From Cytophagales bacterium (GTDB taxonomy: Bacteria; Bacteroidota; Bacteroidia; Cytophagales; Cyclobacteriaceae): a stretch of DNA of 6,679 nucleotides. Shown here piece after piece: positions 1 to 6,136 of the stretch. The DNA is taken from positions 18,184 to 24,862 of the forward strand of contig DMST01000013.1 in assembly GCA_003454975.1 (NCBI GenBank), in the 5' to 3' direction. Positions within the stretch are counted from its first letter, which is position 1. Every line of letters starts with the position of its first letter. A model generated the notes under the pieces. The model was not told the DNA's origin and did no database searches. It saw only the letters and a list, made by a program, of their open reading frames with translations. A program made the translations under genes and the position numbers.

Positions 1-497
1 GCCAAGTCAGCCAGCAGCCGCTCGCGGTCCTCACCCGATACCGGAAATACGTAAGTCCACAACTCAGTAGTGGCGTGGTGAGTAGGGCCTTCGTGGGCAG
101 GTACATCACTGCGGTAGGTCCATACGGACTTGTAAAAGGCTGGGTCCCGAACCCAGGGCTTCAGCACCTGATGGTTGAAGGCGTAGCCGTTCATCTCGGC
201 CCAGGTGATCAAATAATCAACGCGTTGGGGTATCGTCCATCCAGTAGTATCGAAAGCATGCAGCCGGGCTTGTAATTGCTGAAACTCCGGCCAACGGGCC
301 TCGAAGGTTGGCGCGGAATAGTCGGGCGCACCATCCTTCTCCGGCGGCACCTCAAACTGCCGCCATTCGGCGAAGAGGGTTTCCAGCTCCGCATAAGTTT
401 TGGCGGAGGGTACTTGTGAAGTTTCGGTGGTAGTGTCGGTTTCGCAGCTTACTAATGCTATGAAGAGCAGAATAGGTAGGTATAGGTTTCTTTTCAT
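1..497 (-). CDS. Putative DUF885-like lipoprotein, N-terminal part (truncated by window edge)
   Basis: The reading frame starts at the ATG whose first base is 497 and stays open to the left edge, giving about 165 codons with no stop, so the C-terminus lies outside the window. Residues 1-18 (MKRNLYLPILLFIALVSC) form a lipoprotein signal: two basic residues, a hydrophobic core and an LVSC lipobox with Cys18 as the lipidated residue. A low-complexity Thr-rich linker follows. The later part contains WAEMNGYAFNHQVLKPW and VRDPAFYKSVW, then a DVPAHEGPTHHATTELW stretch. From memory these resemble segments near the N-terminus of DUF885 proteins, often annotated as hypothetical or peptidase-like; this is family recognition by eye, and the domain's defining C-terminal part cannot be seen. 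The product is probably anchored in the inner or outer membrane, facing the periplasm or the outside. It is transcribed divergently from the T9SS pair. The lipoprotein call is firm, the family call moderate. Confidence 0.75.
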   Translation of the reverse strand, partial: MKRNLYLPILLFIALVSCETDTTTETSQVPSAKTYAELETLFAEWRQFEVPPEKDGAPDYSAPTFEARWPEFQQLQARLHAFDTTGWTIPQRVDYLITWAEMNGYAFNHQVLKPWVRDPAFYKSVWTYRSDVPAHEGPTHHATTELWTYVFPVSGEDRERLLADL

Positions 498-647
498 GGT
501 GAAGGCAAGATAACATCTAAGGGCAGCCACACAATCAAAATACACCAAGCCTATAGGGATTTAGTGTAGGTGGCCGAACAATTCCATCGTAATAATTGTA
601 TCATTGTGATAGAAAAATTCTCTACTTCTGGTCAGTAAAAAGGCGTT
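498..647. other. Divergent intergenic region
   Basis: These 150 bases separate the start codons of the left lipoprotein and the first T9SS gene, so they must hold both promoters unless a gene is leaderless. On the plus strand TATCATTG at 599-606 matches the Bacteroidetes -7 element TAnnTTTG except for one base, but no TTG lies at the expected -33 distance. On the minus strand there is only loose AT-rich similarity. No coding potential, tRNA or other RNA was seen. The bases before ATG 648 (AAAAAGG) are purine-rich but sit closer to the start than a normal Shine-Dalgarno sequence. Confidence 0.5.
578..599. promoter_or_regulatory. Inverted repeat ACAATT-N10-AATTGT, possible operator
   Basis: The arms at 578-583 and 594-599 are perfect 6-base inverted repeats separated by 10 bases. 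The element directly abuts the weak -7-like TATCATTG (599-606) and lies 49-70 bases upstream of the first T9SS start codon, where a dimeric regulator could act. The arms are short and AT-rich, so chance is a real alternative. Confidence 0.25.
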
Positions 648-2303
648 ATGAAATTCTTCAACCTATTTCTTTCCCGATCAGCCCTTCTGGTATTAGTATG
701 CCTCTTGCTATTCGGTGTTCCGGCCCAATCTCAGGTCACCTTTTTAGAGCATTATCCTGAAACAGATATCGTCGAAAGGGTTGTAAGCATAGAATTCTAT
801 GAAGGTAAATTATACGTATTGAGTCAACAGGATGCGGAATACATTGATGGCTTCCTGTATCGAATGAACACGGATGGTAGTGAACGAGAGATACTGCATG
901 TATTTGGAGCCGAGGTACGGTACCCAAGGCATTTTAAGCTACATAAGGGAATTCTTTACGGAAGCGCTGAAGGGACGGTTTCCCGGCTCTCTGCATTTTT
1001 TCAATATCACATTGAAGAGGACAAGTTTGAAGTAATTACCGATTTGCCACGGTGGCAATCCTGGACTTCCCTGGTTGGGCACATCACCGATTCCCTCATT
1101 TGGGGTTTGTCAGATTATAGTTTGGAAGACGAAGGGTCCTTGTTTACGCTGTCTTTGGATAAGAAGGAATTTGAAAAAGTTTACAACCAAACTGGTTTAG
1201 ACAGGGGGCAGGATCCCGTTGCCATGCTTCATTTGGATAGCCTATTCTTGGTGGCTTTCTATAGAGGTGGCGGAATACCTCTGCCCGATGAAGAGGGGGT
1301 TTTTGCTGGTACCGGCTGTATCGCTCGTATGAATCCTGATGGTTCTGATTATCAGGTAATTTTACAAGGTGCTCCCGGGTTTGGGGCACATCCACTCGAT
1401 TTGTTCTACCAAGAGGGAAAGATATACACCGTTTTTTATGATAAGGGTAGAGCGGGGCCTGGGCATATCGTAAGATTCAATCTTGATGGCTCAGAGGTGG
1501 TTTCGCTAGGCACAACACAGCAATTGGCCGTCAGTGGTTTTAAACCAGTAGGAAATAATTTGTACGGGGTGAGTAGGAACAGCCTGTACCGGGTAGACTT
1601 AGCTGCTGATACGGCCCTGGATGTATTCACCTTTGGAGGGTTTCCAGGTGATGTTGCTGACGTGTTTTTGGTAGATGCTTTCTGTGCAGTGTCTGACCGT
1701 GAATTTTATTTCTCGGCGAGTAAGGGAGGGGATTACGATAAAGGTGGCTTTTTCAAGATCATCGTTAATACACCGCCTTCTGTATGGGGAAACCCTGGTC
1801 ATTTGGTGTATTGGGATGGTTTTGAACAGGATGCGGTAGATTTGACTCCCTACTTTACTGATGATGACCTGGATGAACTGGTGTATGAAGCTATCCCTGA
1901 TAAAGCAGGTATAATCTCTTTTAGATATGCTGGCGATACCCTCCTTTTGCAAGAAGAAGGTCTTGGTCAGACTTGGGTAACAGTAAAGGCTACAGACCCA
2001 TTTGGGGCATCAAATCAGATGCGATTTAAAGTGACCGTAACGGACGGAAAAACGGGGTTTGAAGAACCGGAACCTTTCTTATCCGTTTATCCCAATCCTG
2101 CCAAAAAGCAGGTATTTCTGGAGCTAGAGCTATTGTCGAGCTTTAGCTCTTTTAGCCTTTTCGATTCCAGAGGTCAAAAGCAGTTCACAGGGGAAATTCG
2201 CTCCCATCGCACTCAAGTGGATCTTTCCCGGTTTACTCCGGGCTTATACCTCTTGGAAGTGAAGGGAGATCAGGTGGTTCACCGAACCCTCATCATTGAA
2301 TAA
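648..2303 (+). CDS. Secreted propeller-like protein with cadherin-like and T9SS sorting domains (paralog 1)
   Basis: A 551-residue exported protein. Residues 1-28 are a Sec signal peptide (hydrophobic core from about 11 to 23, probable cleavage in PAQS before Gln29). Residues about 45-370 carry spaced repeats of the form G-x-hydrophobic-x-R-x-N-x-D-G-S, as in YRMNTDGSE (71-79), ARMNPDGSD (226-234) and VRFNLDGSE (275-283). They resemble GloVer/beta-propeller blades that often begin with a short LYxV strand. Residues about 375-466 look like a cadherin/Ig-like module: PPSVW start, acidic FTDDDLDEL (403-411) and ending VKATDPFGAS...FKVTV. Residues about 473-551 are a T9SS type A sorting domain: SVYPNP at 479-484, a LFDSRG turn and the final PGLYLLEV strand. 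The protein should cross the outer membrane by T9SS and be surface-attached or released. No catalytic motif was recognised; binding or scaffold roles are possible. It is first of a tandem pair. Confidence 0.9.
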   Translation: MKFFNLFLSRSALLVLVCLLLFGVPAQSQVTFLEHYPETDIVERVVSIEFYEGKLYVLSQQDAEYIDGFLYRMNTDGSEREILHVFGAEVRYPRHFKLHKGILYGSAEGTVSRLSAFFQYHIEEDKFEVITDLPRWQSWTSLVGHITDSLIWGLSDYSLEDEGSLFTLSLDKKEFEKVYNQTGLDRGQDPVAMLHLDSLFLVAFYRGGGIPLPDEEGVFAGTGCIARMNPDGSDYQVILQGAPGFGAHPLDLFYQEGKIYTVFYDKGRAGPGHIVRFNLDGSEVVSLGTTQQLAVSGFKPVGNNLYGVSRNSLYRVDLAADTALDVFTFGGFPGDVADVFLVDAFCAVSDREFYFSASKGGDYDKGGFFKIIVNTPPSVWGNPGHLVYWDGFEQDAVDLTPYFTDDDLDELVYEAIPDKAGIISFRYAGDTLLLQEEGLGQTWVTVKATDPFGASNQMRFKVTVTDGKTGFEEPEPFLSVYPNPAKKQVFLELELLSSFSSFSLFDSRGQKQFTGEIRSHRTQVDLSRFTPGLYLLEVKGDQVVHRTLIIE

Positions 2304-2321
2304 CTTAATTATCAGCTAATT

Positions 2322-4001
2322 ATGAAAGAAAGAGGAACTATCTGTCGGGTGCTGTTTGGCGTACTTCTCTGTTGCCTGATGGGCTCTGCCTATGCCCAGG
2401 GACAAATTAATGTTATTGAAGAGTTCGAAGAAGATGCCAATGCGAATGTGGTAGTAGACATGGCCTATTTTCAAGGGGAATTGTATGTGCTAAACAATAA
2501 ATATGGCCTAGAAAAGCCATCTGTTTTGTACAAGATGGATTTGGATGGTAATAATCGGGTTGTGTTGCATGAATTCACGGATGAAGATGGGAGTCCTAGG
2601 CAAATGATCTTGAGAGATGGCATTTTACACGGGGTATTAAATCCCTCCTCCATAAACTTTTCAGCACAGTATTTTCGGTATACTATTGCCACTCAGGAAT
2701 TAGAGTGGGTGCGGAATTTTGTATCTGCAGAGGGCAAGGAGCTGGAGCTCCAGATAATTACGGATTCCTTGATTTGGGGCACGTTTGCTTCTTCTACTGA
2801 AGACAATGGATCCGTATTCAGGATGGACTGGATGGGTAATGAATTTCAAAAAGTGTATAACGATACTACCTACTCTTTAGGGCAGAATCCTGAATCAGTG
2901 ATTCGAGTAGGAGATAGGCTATACATCAGCTTTTTAAATGGTGGGATCACTACCCATGATGGTACCAATCTGGTCGATAAAGGGGTAGTTGCTAGTGTAG
3001 ATTTAGAAGGTAATGATTATCAAGTATTGTTTAATGCTACAGACTCGGCATACACTAGGCCCTATGATCTTCATTACCATCAAGGCTATGTTTACGTACT
3101 GTTTAGGAATGCGGAGCCATTTAATAAGGGCCAAATTTTTCGGTCAAAGATAGACGGATCGGATAAGCAGCGTGTAGGCTCTCTCAGCAACTATGCCCTG
3201 CGTGGCATTCAGACCTACGGTCAATCGCTCTTTTGTGTCTCCTTAACTGGCCTACTTAAAGTCAATTTAGAGACTGGATTAGGTAATCAACTCTTCTGGT
3301 TTAGTCAGGATTCGATCAGTGGACGTGAACCAACCGGTTTAGTGGCGATTGACGAACGTTCTGTGGCAGTAGCTACTCGAGAGGAAGGTGCATTTGGTAA
3401 GGGTAATATTTTCAGATACGTGGAAAATTTGCCTCCCTATGTTCGGTTGGCCTTGCAAGATTTGGTATTGGAAGAAGGTTTCAGCGATACTACGGTGAGC
3501 CTTAGCGCAACTTTTCAGGATCCGAATGAGGACTCTCTAACGATTAGCCTCGCCAATTCTGATGAGACCGTGGCTCGTCTTACGTTACAAGATAGCGTTG
3601 TTTTGGTGGAGGAAGGCACTTTAGGGACTACTCTGGTTGAACTGATGGCCACCGATAGATTTGGGGCTTCGGTGACTACAACTTTCAGTATTACCATAAA
3701 CGAAAAGGCGGAGGAGAGTAACGACGAAGACGATGGTGGTGATCAGATCACCTCATTAGAAGAAGGGCAGTTGAATTTTGCAGTTTTCCCCAATCCGGCC
3801 CGTCACACGCTTACCATAGAGGTAACCGACACTCACTTATATCGCCAATGGTCTATTTTCGATGTACGTGGGAACCGAATGCTTCGGGGAGATATATCAG
3901 CCAAAGAGACTATGGTGGATATTAGTTTCCTCTACTCGGGCATGTACTTTATTCTGATTGAAGGACCCCAGGTGCATCGGCAGATGCTGCAGGTTCAATA
4001 A
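2322..4001 (+). CDS. Secreted propeller-like protein with cadherin-like and T9SS sorting domains (paralog 2)
   Basis: A 559-residue paralog of the gene just upstream, starting 18 bases after its stop codon and so probably on the same transcript. The signal peptide ends in AYA with cleavage before Gln26. The propeller-like part repeats the same layout: YKMDLDGNN (70-78), FRMDWMGNE (166-174), ASVDLEGND (224-232) and RSKIDGSD (274-281). ITDSLIWG occupies residues 146-153 and KVYN residues 177-180 in both proteins, so the first 180 residues align almost without gaps. Residues about 372-460 form the cadherin-like module (FQDPNEDSL, LMATDRFGAS, ITIN end). Residues about 461-483 are an acidic linker (ESNDEDDGGDQ) not present in paralog 1. 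Residues about 484-559 are the T9SS sorting domain with FPNP at 489-492 and the final SGMYFILIEG. There is no Shine-Dalgarno sequence before the ATG; TAATTAT occurs twice (2306-2312, 2317-2323), the second copy overlapping the start. Function beyond secretion is unknown. Confidence 0.9.
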   Translation: MKERGTICRVLFGVLLCCLMGSAYAQGQINVIEEFEEDANANVVVDMAYFQGELYVLNNKYGLEKPSVLYKMDLDGNNRVVLHEFTDEDGSPRQMILRDGILHGVLNPSSINFSAQYFRYTIATQELEWVRNFVSAEGKELELQIITDSLIWGTFASSTEDNGSVFRMDWMGNEFQKVYNDTTYSLGQNPESVIRVGDRLYISFLNGGITTHDGTNLVDKGVVASVDLEGNDYQVLFNATDSAYTRPYDLHYHQGYVYVLFRNAEPFNKGQIFRSKIDGSDKQRVGSLSNYALRGIQTYGQSLFCVSLTGLLKVNLETGLGNQLFWFSQDSISGREPTGLVAIDERSVAVATREEGAFGKGNIFRYVENLPPYVRLALQDLVLEEGFSDTTVSLSATFQDPNEDSLTISLANSDETVARLTLQDSVVLVEEGTLGTTLVELMATDRFGASVTTTFSITINEKAEESNDEDDGGDQITSLEEGQLNFAVFPNPARHTLTIEVTDTHLYRQWSIFDVRGNRMLRGDISAKETMVDISFLYSGMYFILIEGPQVHRQMLQVQ

Positions 4002-4082
4002 GGGCAGTTGCGATAGAATTTGAAAAAAAAAGAAAGCCCCAGGCCATAGACCCGGGGCTTGTGTATGCTTGATGAGCCGCTA
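4002..4082. other. Convergent intergenic junction
   Basis: The T9SS pair (plus) and the peptide gene (minus) end here, stop codon to stop codon. The only structure seen is the A9 tract and hairpin described as the terminator. No separate plus-strand terminator with a downstream T-run is visible; the same hairpin may stop both transcripts, less efficiently on the plus strand. Confidence 0.7.
4021..4060 (-). terminator. Intrinsic terminator of the peptide/VKOR unit
   Basis: AAGCCCC at 4034-4040 pairs with GGGGCTT at 4054-4060; after one A-C mismatch, GG 4042-4043 can pair with CC 4051-4052, leaving a 7-base loop. Read on the minus strand the stem is followed by TCTTTTTTTTTC, a clear U-tract. 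The stem begins 22 bases after the peptide gene's TGA. On the plus strand the bases after the stem are GTGTATGC, so termination in that direction would be weaker although the convergent T9SS genes end just before it. Confidence 0.85.
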
Positions 4083-4328
4083 TCAGGGCAACAGCATCAT
4101 GCCACAGTCGCCGTTGTCAAAGTATACGGTGGTATCGCAGCGGCTGCACTCTGAGTTCCACCGACCACCTTGGCCGAGACACTGGCACTCAGGAGACATA
4201 GGGCTGTCATAACAGCCGCCAGAAGGGCCTACATCGGGAAGACCTACGTCGCCAAATTCTCCACCACGGATTTCTTTTTGTTCAGCTTTAGTGAGCTCCT
4301 GGCCCGCTTTCTTTAGTTGATCTAACAT
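4083..4328 (-). CDS. Double-glycine-leader, six-cysteine secreted peptide precursor
   Basis: An 81-residue precursor. Residues 1-23 (MLDQLKKAGQELTK then AEQKEIRGG) match the double-glycine leaders of bacteriocins and related peptides: an ELTKxEQxxIxGG ending with Gly22-Gly23 as the expected C39 peptidase cut. The 58-residue core starts at Glu24 and has cysteines at 39, 48, 50, 61, 64 and 75, enough for three disulfides. It is acidic (nine Asp/Glu against two Arg), Gly-rich and ends in MMLLP. I prefer the ATG at 4328 because it gives a leader of normal length; the frame could extend to a TTG at 4382, which would add 18 residues of no leader character. There is no Shine-Dalgarno sequence. The gene lies 80 bases downstream of the VKOR-fusion gene on the same strand and is followed by a strong terminator. 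I do not recognise the core family; bacteriocin, signal or other secreted peptide are all possible. Confidence 0.85.
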   Translation of the reverse strand: MLDQLKKAGQELTKAEQKEIRGGEFGDVGLPDVGPSGGCYDSPMSPECQCLGQGGRWNSECSRCDTTVYFDNGDCGMMLLP

Positions 4329-4372
4329 GATCTTGGGTTGTAATTTATTTGTGTTTTGCCTTGGTCCATTTC

Positions 4373-4393
4373 CGACACCCAAAGCCTGTGTCG
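4373..4393 (-). promoter_or_regulatory. Hairpin between VKOR-fusion gene and peptide gene
   Basis: CGACAC (4373-4378) and GTGTCG (4388-4393) form a perfect 6-base-pair stem with a 9-base loop in the 80-base gap between the two minus-strand genes. On the minus strand no T-run follows, so it is not a normal terminator. It could be an operator, or an RNA structure that protects or separates the abundant peptide message from the upstream enzyme message. On the plus strand it is followed by TATTCTTTTTAATG, but no plus-strand gene needs ending there. Confidence 0.3.
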
Positions 4394-4408
4394 TATTCTT
4401 TTTAATGT

Positions 4409-5977
4409 CTAGGGTTTCTCCGTGTGAATATCCAAGGCTTCTGTCTGCTCTATGAGCAGGGGTAAATCTTGGTGGGAATACGGCTGCTCTATGAGTACGT
4501 CACCCAAAACAGAAGCCGGGGTATATCCGATTTGGTGCTGCTGGCACCATGCGCGTTGAGCCTTTATCCAAGCCATTGCCTGTTCTGTATCATCGGAAGC
4601 TGGGTATTGGCTATGCCAGGTGTCCTCGGAGGTTCTTTGGAACCAATCTTTTATGGCTTGCCATCCTAGCTGGGGATCTTTTTGGTACTGCTGCAGGATA
4701 GAAATGGCCACCTGGGTAGCGGGATGCTCGGTGGCCTCAGGTACCAACAACAGCATCTGCAAGCGCACCGCATAGGTGGGGCTATCCAATAGTTTCTGAT
4801 AGGATTGGAAGGCCCCTTTGCAGTATCCACACAAAGGATTTATGACGGTAGTGAGCCGGAGAAACTCCCCCTGAGGTTGCCCAAATACCATCACCTGCCC
4901 TACTTGGAAGTCTCGGGTAGAGACGCGCGGGTGCTGCTTGAGAATTTGGAGTGCGGCGGAGTGGCGCTTAAACCGCAATAGGTCTTGTAGGTGTTTCTCA
5001 CCCGCCTGCACTTTCTCCCCCAGTTGTTTGCGGGTTTGCCATCCCCATGCCACAAGCACAAATATGCCTGCCAGACTTGCCGCATACGGTAAGGAGAAAC
5101 TGGGGAACCCCTGAAATAGCAGTATGGCTGATTGTGCGAGTAGTACCAGCGAAAGCGCAAGACAGAGTTTACACCATTTTTTTAGGGTAACTCCCTGGTG
5201 GTACCAAGAAAGCACCACTACGGGGAGGGTAAGCCAGGAGAGCACCTGCATAGTCCCAGATTGGTAGCCCACAAATGCGAGGGACCCTACCAAAGTAGCA
5301 AAATAGATAACGGCACCGTCCGTGAAGGTGAGGCCTAAGGGTAGCGAAACAGTGGGGTTGTTGATTACTTGGTCACAGGCGTCTTCCTGGGCCTTCTCTC
5401 CGGTACTGCATACCTGCTTGCCCAGCCAGGTAGATTTTTGGAGTTGGGTACTGGCAATGGCATAGACGATGCCACCACCCAATAGGGTAAGAAAGGCATA
5501 CGAAGCCCGTACCCAATCGAAGTTGCGGATGGGGGCAATGGCAACTAAGGCTGTCAGGCTTAAAAAACCGAGCAAGGTCCATGCTTTGGACTGGGAAACG
5601 GGAGCAGACGATCCGTCGTTTTCTTCCACCGCAATGAGGACTCCGGTCCAAAGATCCAGGAATTGTTCCGTAGTTGCTTTCTGCCAACTCCCAGTTTCAG
5701 ACCGGTACTTTACTTCGCCATCCTTTTTCGAAACCAATACCAAGAATTCTGGATCAGGGCCTGGCTTTATTTGGGCCAAAAAACTACCAGGAACATGTTC
5801 CCATTGGTCTTGGGGTAAGGAAACGGCCAGGTTCTCTATCCCAAAATAATCGAGGGTATCGGTGCAGGCTTTTAAACTGGGGTAGTGGGGGTGCGATTGT
5901 AGCTGGCTACGCAGCTGTTCTTTCGTTGCACTCCGGTAACCGTTGGCTGAAAGCAACGGATAGATCAACTCCTCCAT
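4409..5977 (-). CDS. C39-like / VKOR / thioredoxin (DsbC-like) fusion membrane protein
   Basis: A 522-residue protein predicted to make and rearrange disulfide bonds. Residues about 1-118 resemble a C39 peptidase fold (HPHYPSLKACTDTLDYFGI at 29-47; EFLVLVSKKDG at 77-87), but no Cys lies before residue 38 and the usual His before the FLVLV-like strand is Glu77, so it should be inactive. Six hydrophobic segments follow at about 131-150, 157-177, 221-238, 242-261, 270-289 and 296-313. Within them are the vitamin K epoxide reductase features: loop cysteines 190 and 201 and the quinone-reducing pair WCKLC (Cys269, Cys272). Residues about 355-515 form a thioredoxin-fold domain with PLCGYC (Cys383, Cys386) and a Thr486-Pro487 cis-proline loop. 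In VKOR proteins electrons pass from the Trx cysteines to the loop pair, to CXXC and then quinone. The gene lies just upstream of the Cys-rich peptide, its probable substrate. Start ATG 5977 fits the domain; no clear Shine-Dalgarno sequence. Confidence 0.9.
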   Translation of the reverse strand: MEELIYPLLSANGYRSATKEQLRSQLQSHPHYPSLKACTDTLDYFGIENLAVSLPQDQWEHVPGSFLAQIKPGPDPEFLVLVSKKDGEVKYRSETGSWQKATTEQFLDLWTGVLIAVEENDGSSAPVSQSKAWTLLGFLSLTALVAIAPIRNFDWVRASYAFLTLLGGGIVYAIASTQLQKSTWLGKQVCSTGEKAQEDACDQVINNPTVSLPLGLTFTDGAVIYFATLVGSLAFVGYQSGTMQVLSWLTLPVVVLSWYHQGVTLKKWCKLCLALSLVLLAQSAILLFQGFPSFSLPYAASLAGIFVLVAWGWQTRKQLGEKVQAGEKHLQDLLRFKRHSAALQILKQHPRVSTRDFQVGQVMVFGQPQGEFLRLTTVINPLCGYCKGAFQSYQKLLDSPTYAVRLQMLLLVPEATEHPATQVAISILQQYQKDPQLGWQAIKDWFQRTSEDTWHSQYPASDDTEQAMAWIKAQRAWCQQHQIGYTPASVLGDVLIEQPYSHQDLPLLIEQTEALDIHTEKP

Positions 5978-6035
5978 GTCTGGTTTTAGTACCGCTGCCT
6001 AAGGCAGGGGGTGGTTTTAGGTCTTAAATCCAATG

Positions 6036-6054
6036 CTTTATTGTAATAAAACAA
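6036..6054. promoter_or_regulatory. AT-rich overlapping palindromes, possible operator/promoter region
   Basis: TTTATT-GT-AATAAA (6036-6049) is a near-perfect palindrome with a 2-base centre, and it overlaps ATTGT-N6-ACAAT (6039-6043 with 6050-6054). The site is about 60-75 bases upstream of the VKOR-fusion start codon, a sensible place for regulator binding. Low sequence complexity makes chance palindromes likely here. Confidence 0.2.
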
Positions 6055-6108
6055 TGAATTTATTTCTCGACAAGAAGGCAAGGGAAAGCCAAAACACCAA
6101 GAGAATAT

Positions 6109-6136
6109 TGATTGATCTTGTTTATGAAATCAATCA
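6109..6136 (-). terminator. Candidate weak terminator after the amidohydrolase
   Basis: TGATTGAT (6109-6116) and ATCAATCA (6129-6136) form a perfect 8-base-pair stem with a 12-base loop, beginning 7 bases beyond the amidohydrolase stop codon on the minus strand. The following minus-strand bases, ATATTCTCTTGG, are only moderately T-rich and the stem is AT-rich, so termination would be inefficient. If real, it separates the amidohydrolase from the VKOR/peptide unit. Confidence 0.4.

Noticed and set aside
1599..1952. Minus-strand open frame of 117 codons
   Set aside because: It is antisense to the conserved propeller and cadherin-like coding sequence of the first T9SS protein, with no family signature.
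4022..4030. Run of nine A as a programmed slippage or frameshift site
   Set aside because: It is outside any coding region and is fully explained as the U-tract of the minus-strand terminator.
4214..4219. Second Gly-Gly in the peptide (residues 37-38) as the processing site
   Set aside because: It lacks the preceding amphipathic leader pattern with hydrophobic residues before GG; Gly22-Gly23 after EIR fits much better.
4329..4382. N-terminal extension of the peptide precursor to 99 residues, starting at 4382
   Set aside because: The extension begins with TTG, adds residues with no leader character, covers part of the intergenic hairpin, and makes the leader far longer than the usual 15-30 residues. 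ATG 4328 gives a 23-residue leader.
4373..4406. Hairpin plus T-rich bases on the plus strand as a rho-independent terminator
   Set aside because: No plus-strand gene ends here, the stem is only 6 base pairs, and the T-run is broken; the transcripts that cross it are minus-strand.
5469..5849. Plus-strand open frame of 126 codons, and a second one at 5674-6027
   Set aside because: Both lie antisense inside the well-supported VKOR-fusion gene, have no recognisable domains and show arbitrary composition.
5995..6007. Hairpin CTGCC-TAA-GGCAG before the VKOR-fusion start as a riboswitch or attenuator
   Set aside because: A single 5-base-pair stem with a 3-base loop is too small to support such a call; noted only as part of the intergenic description.
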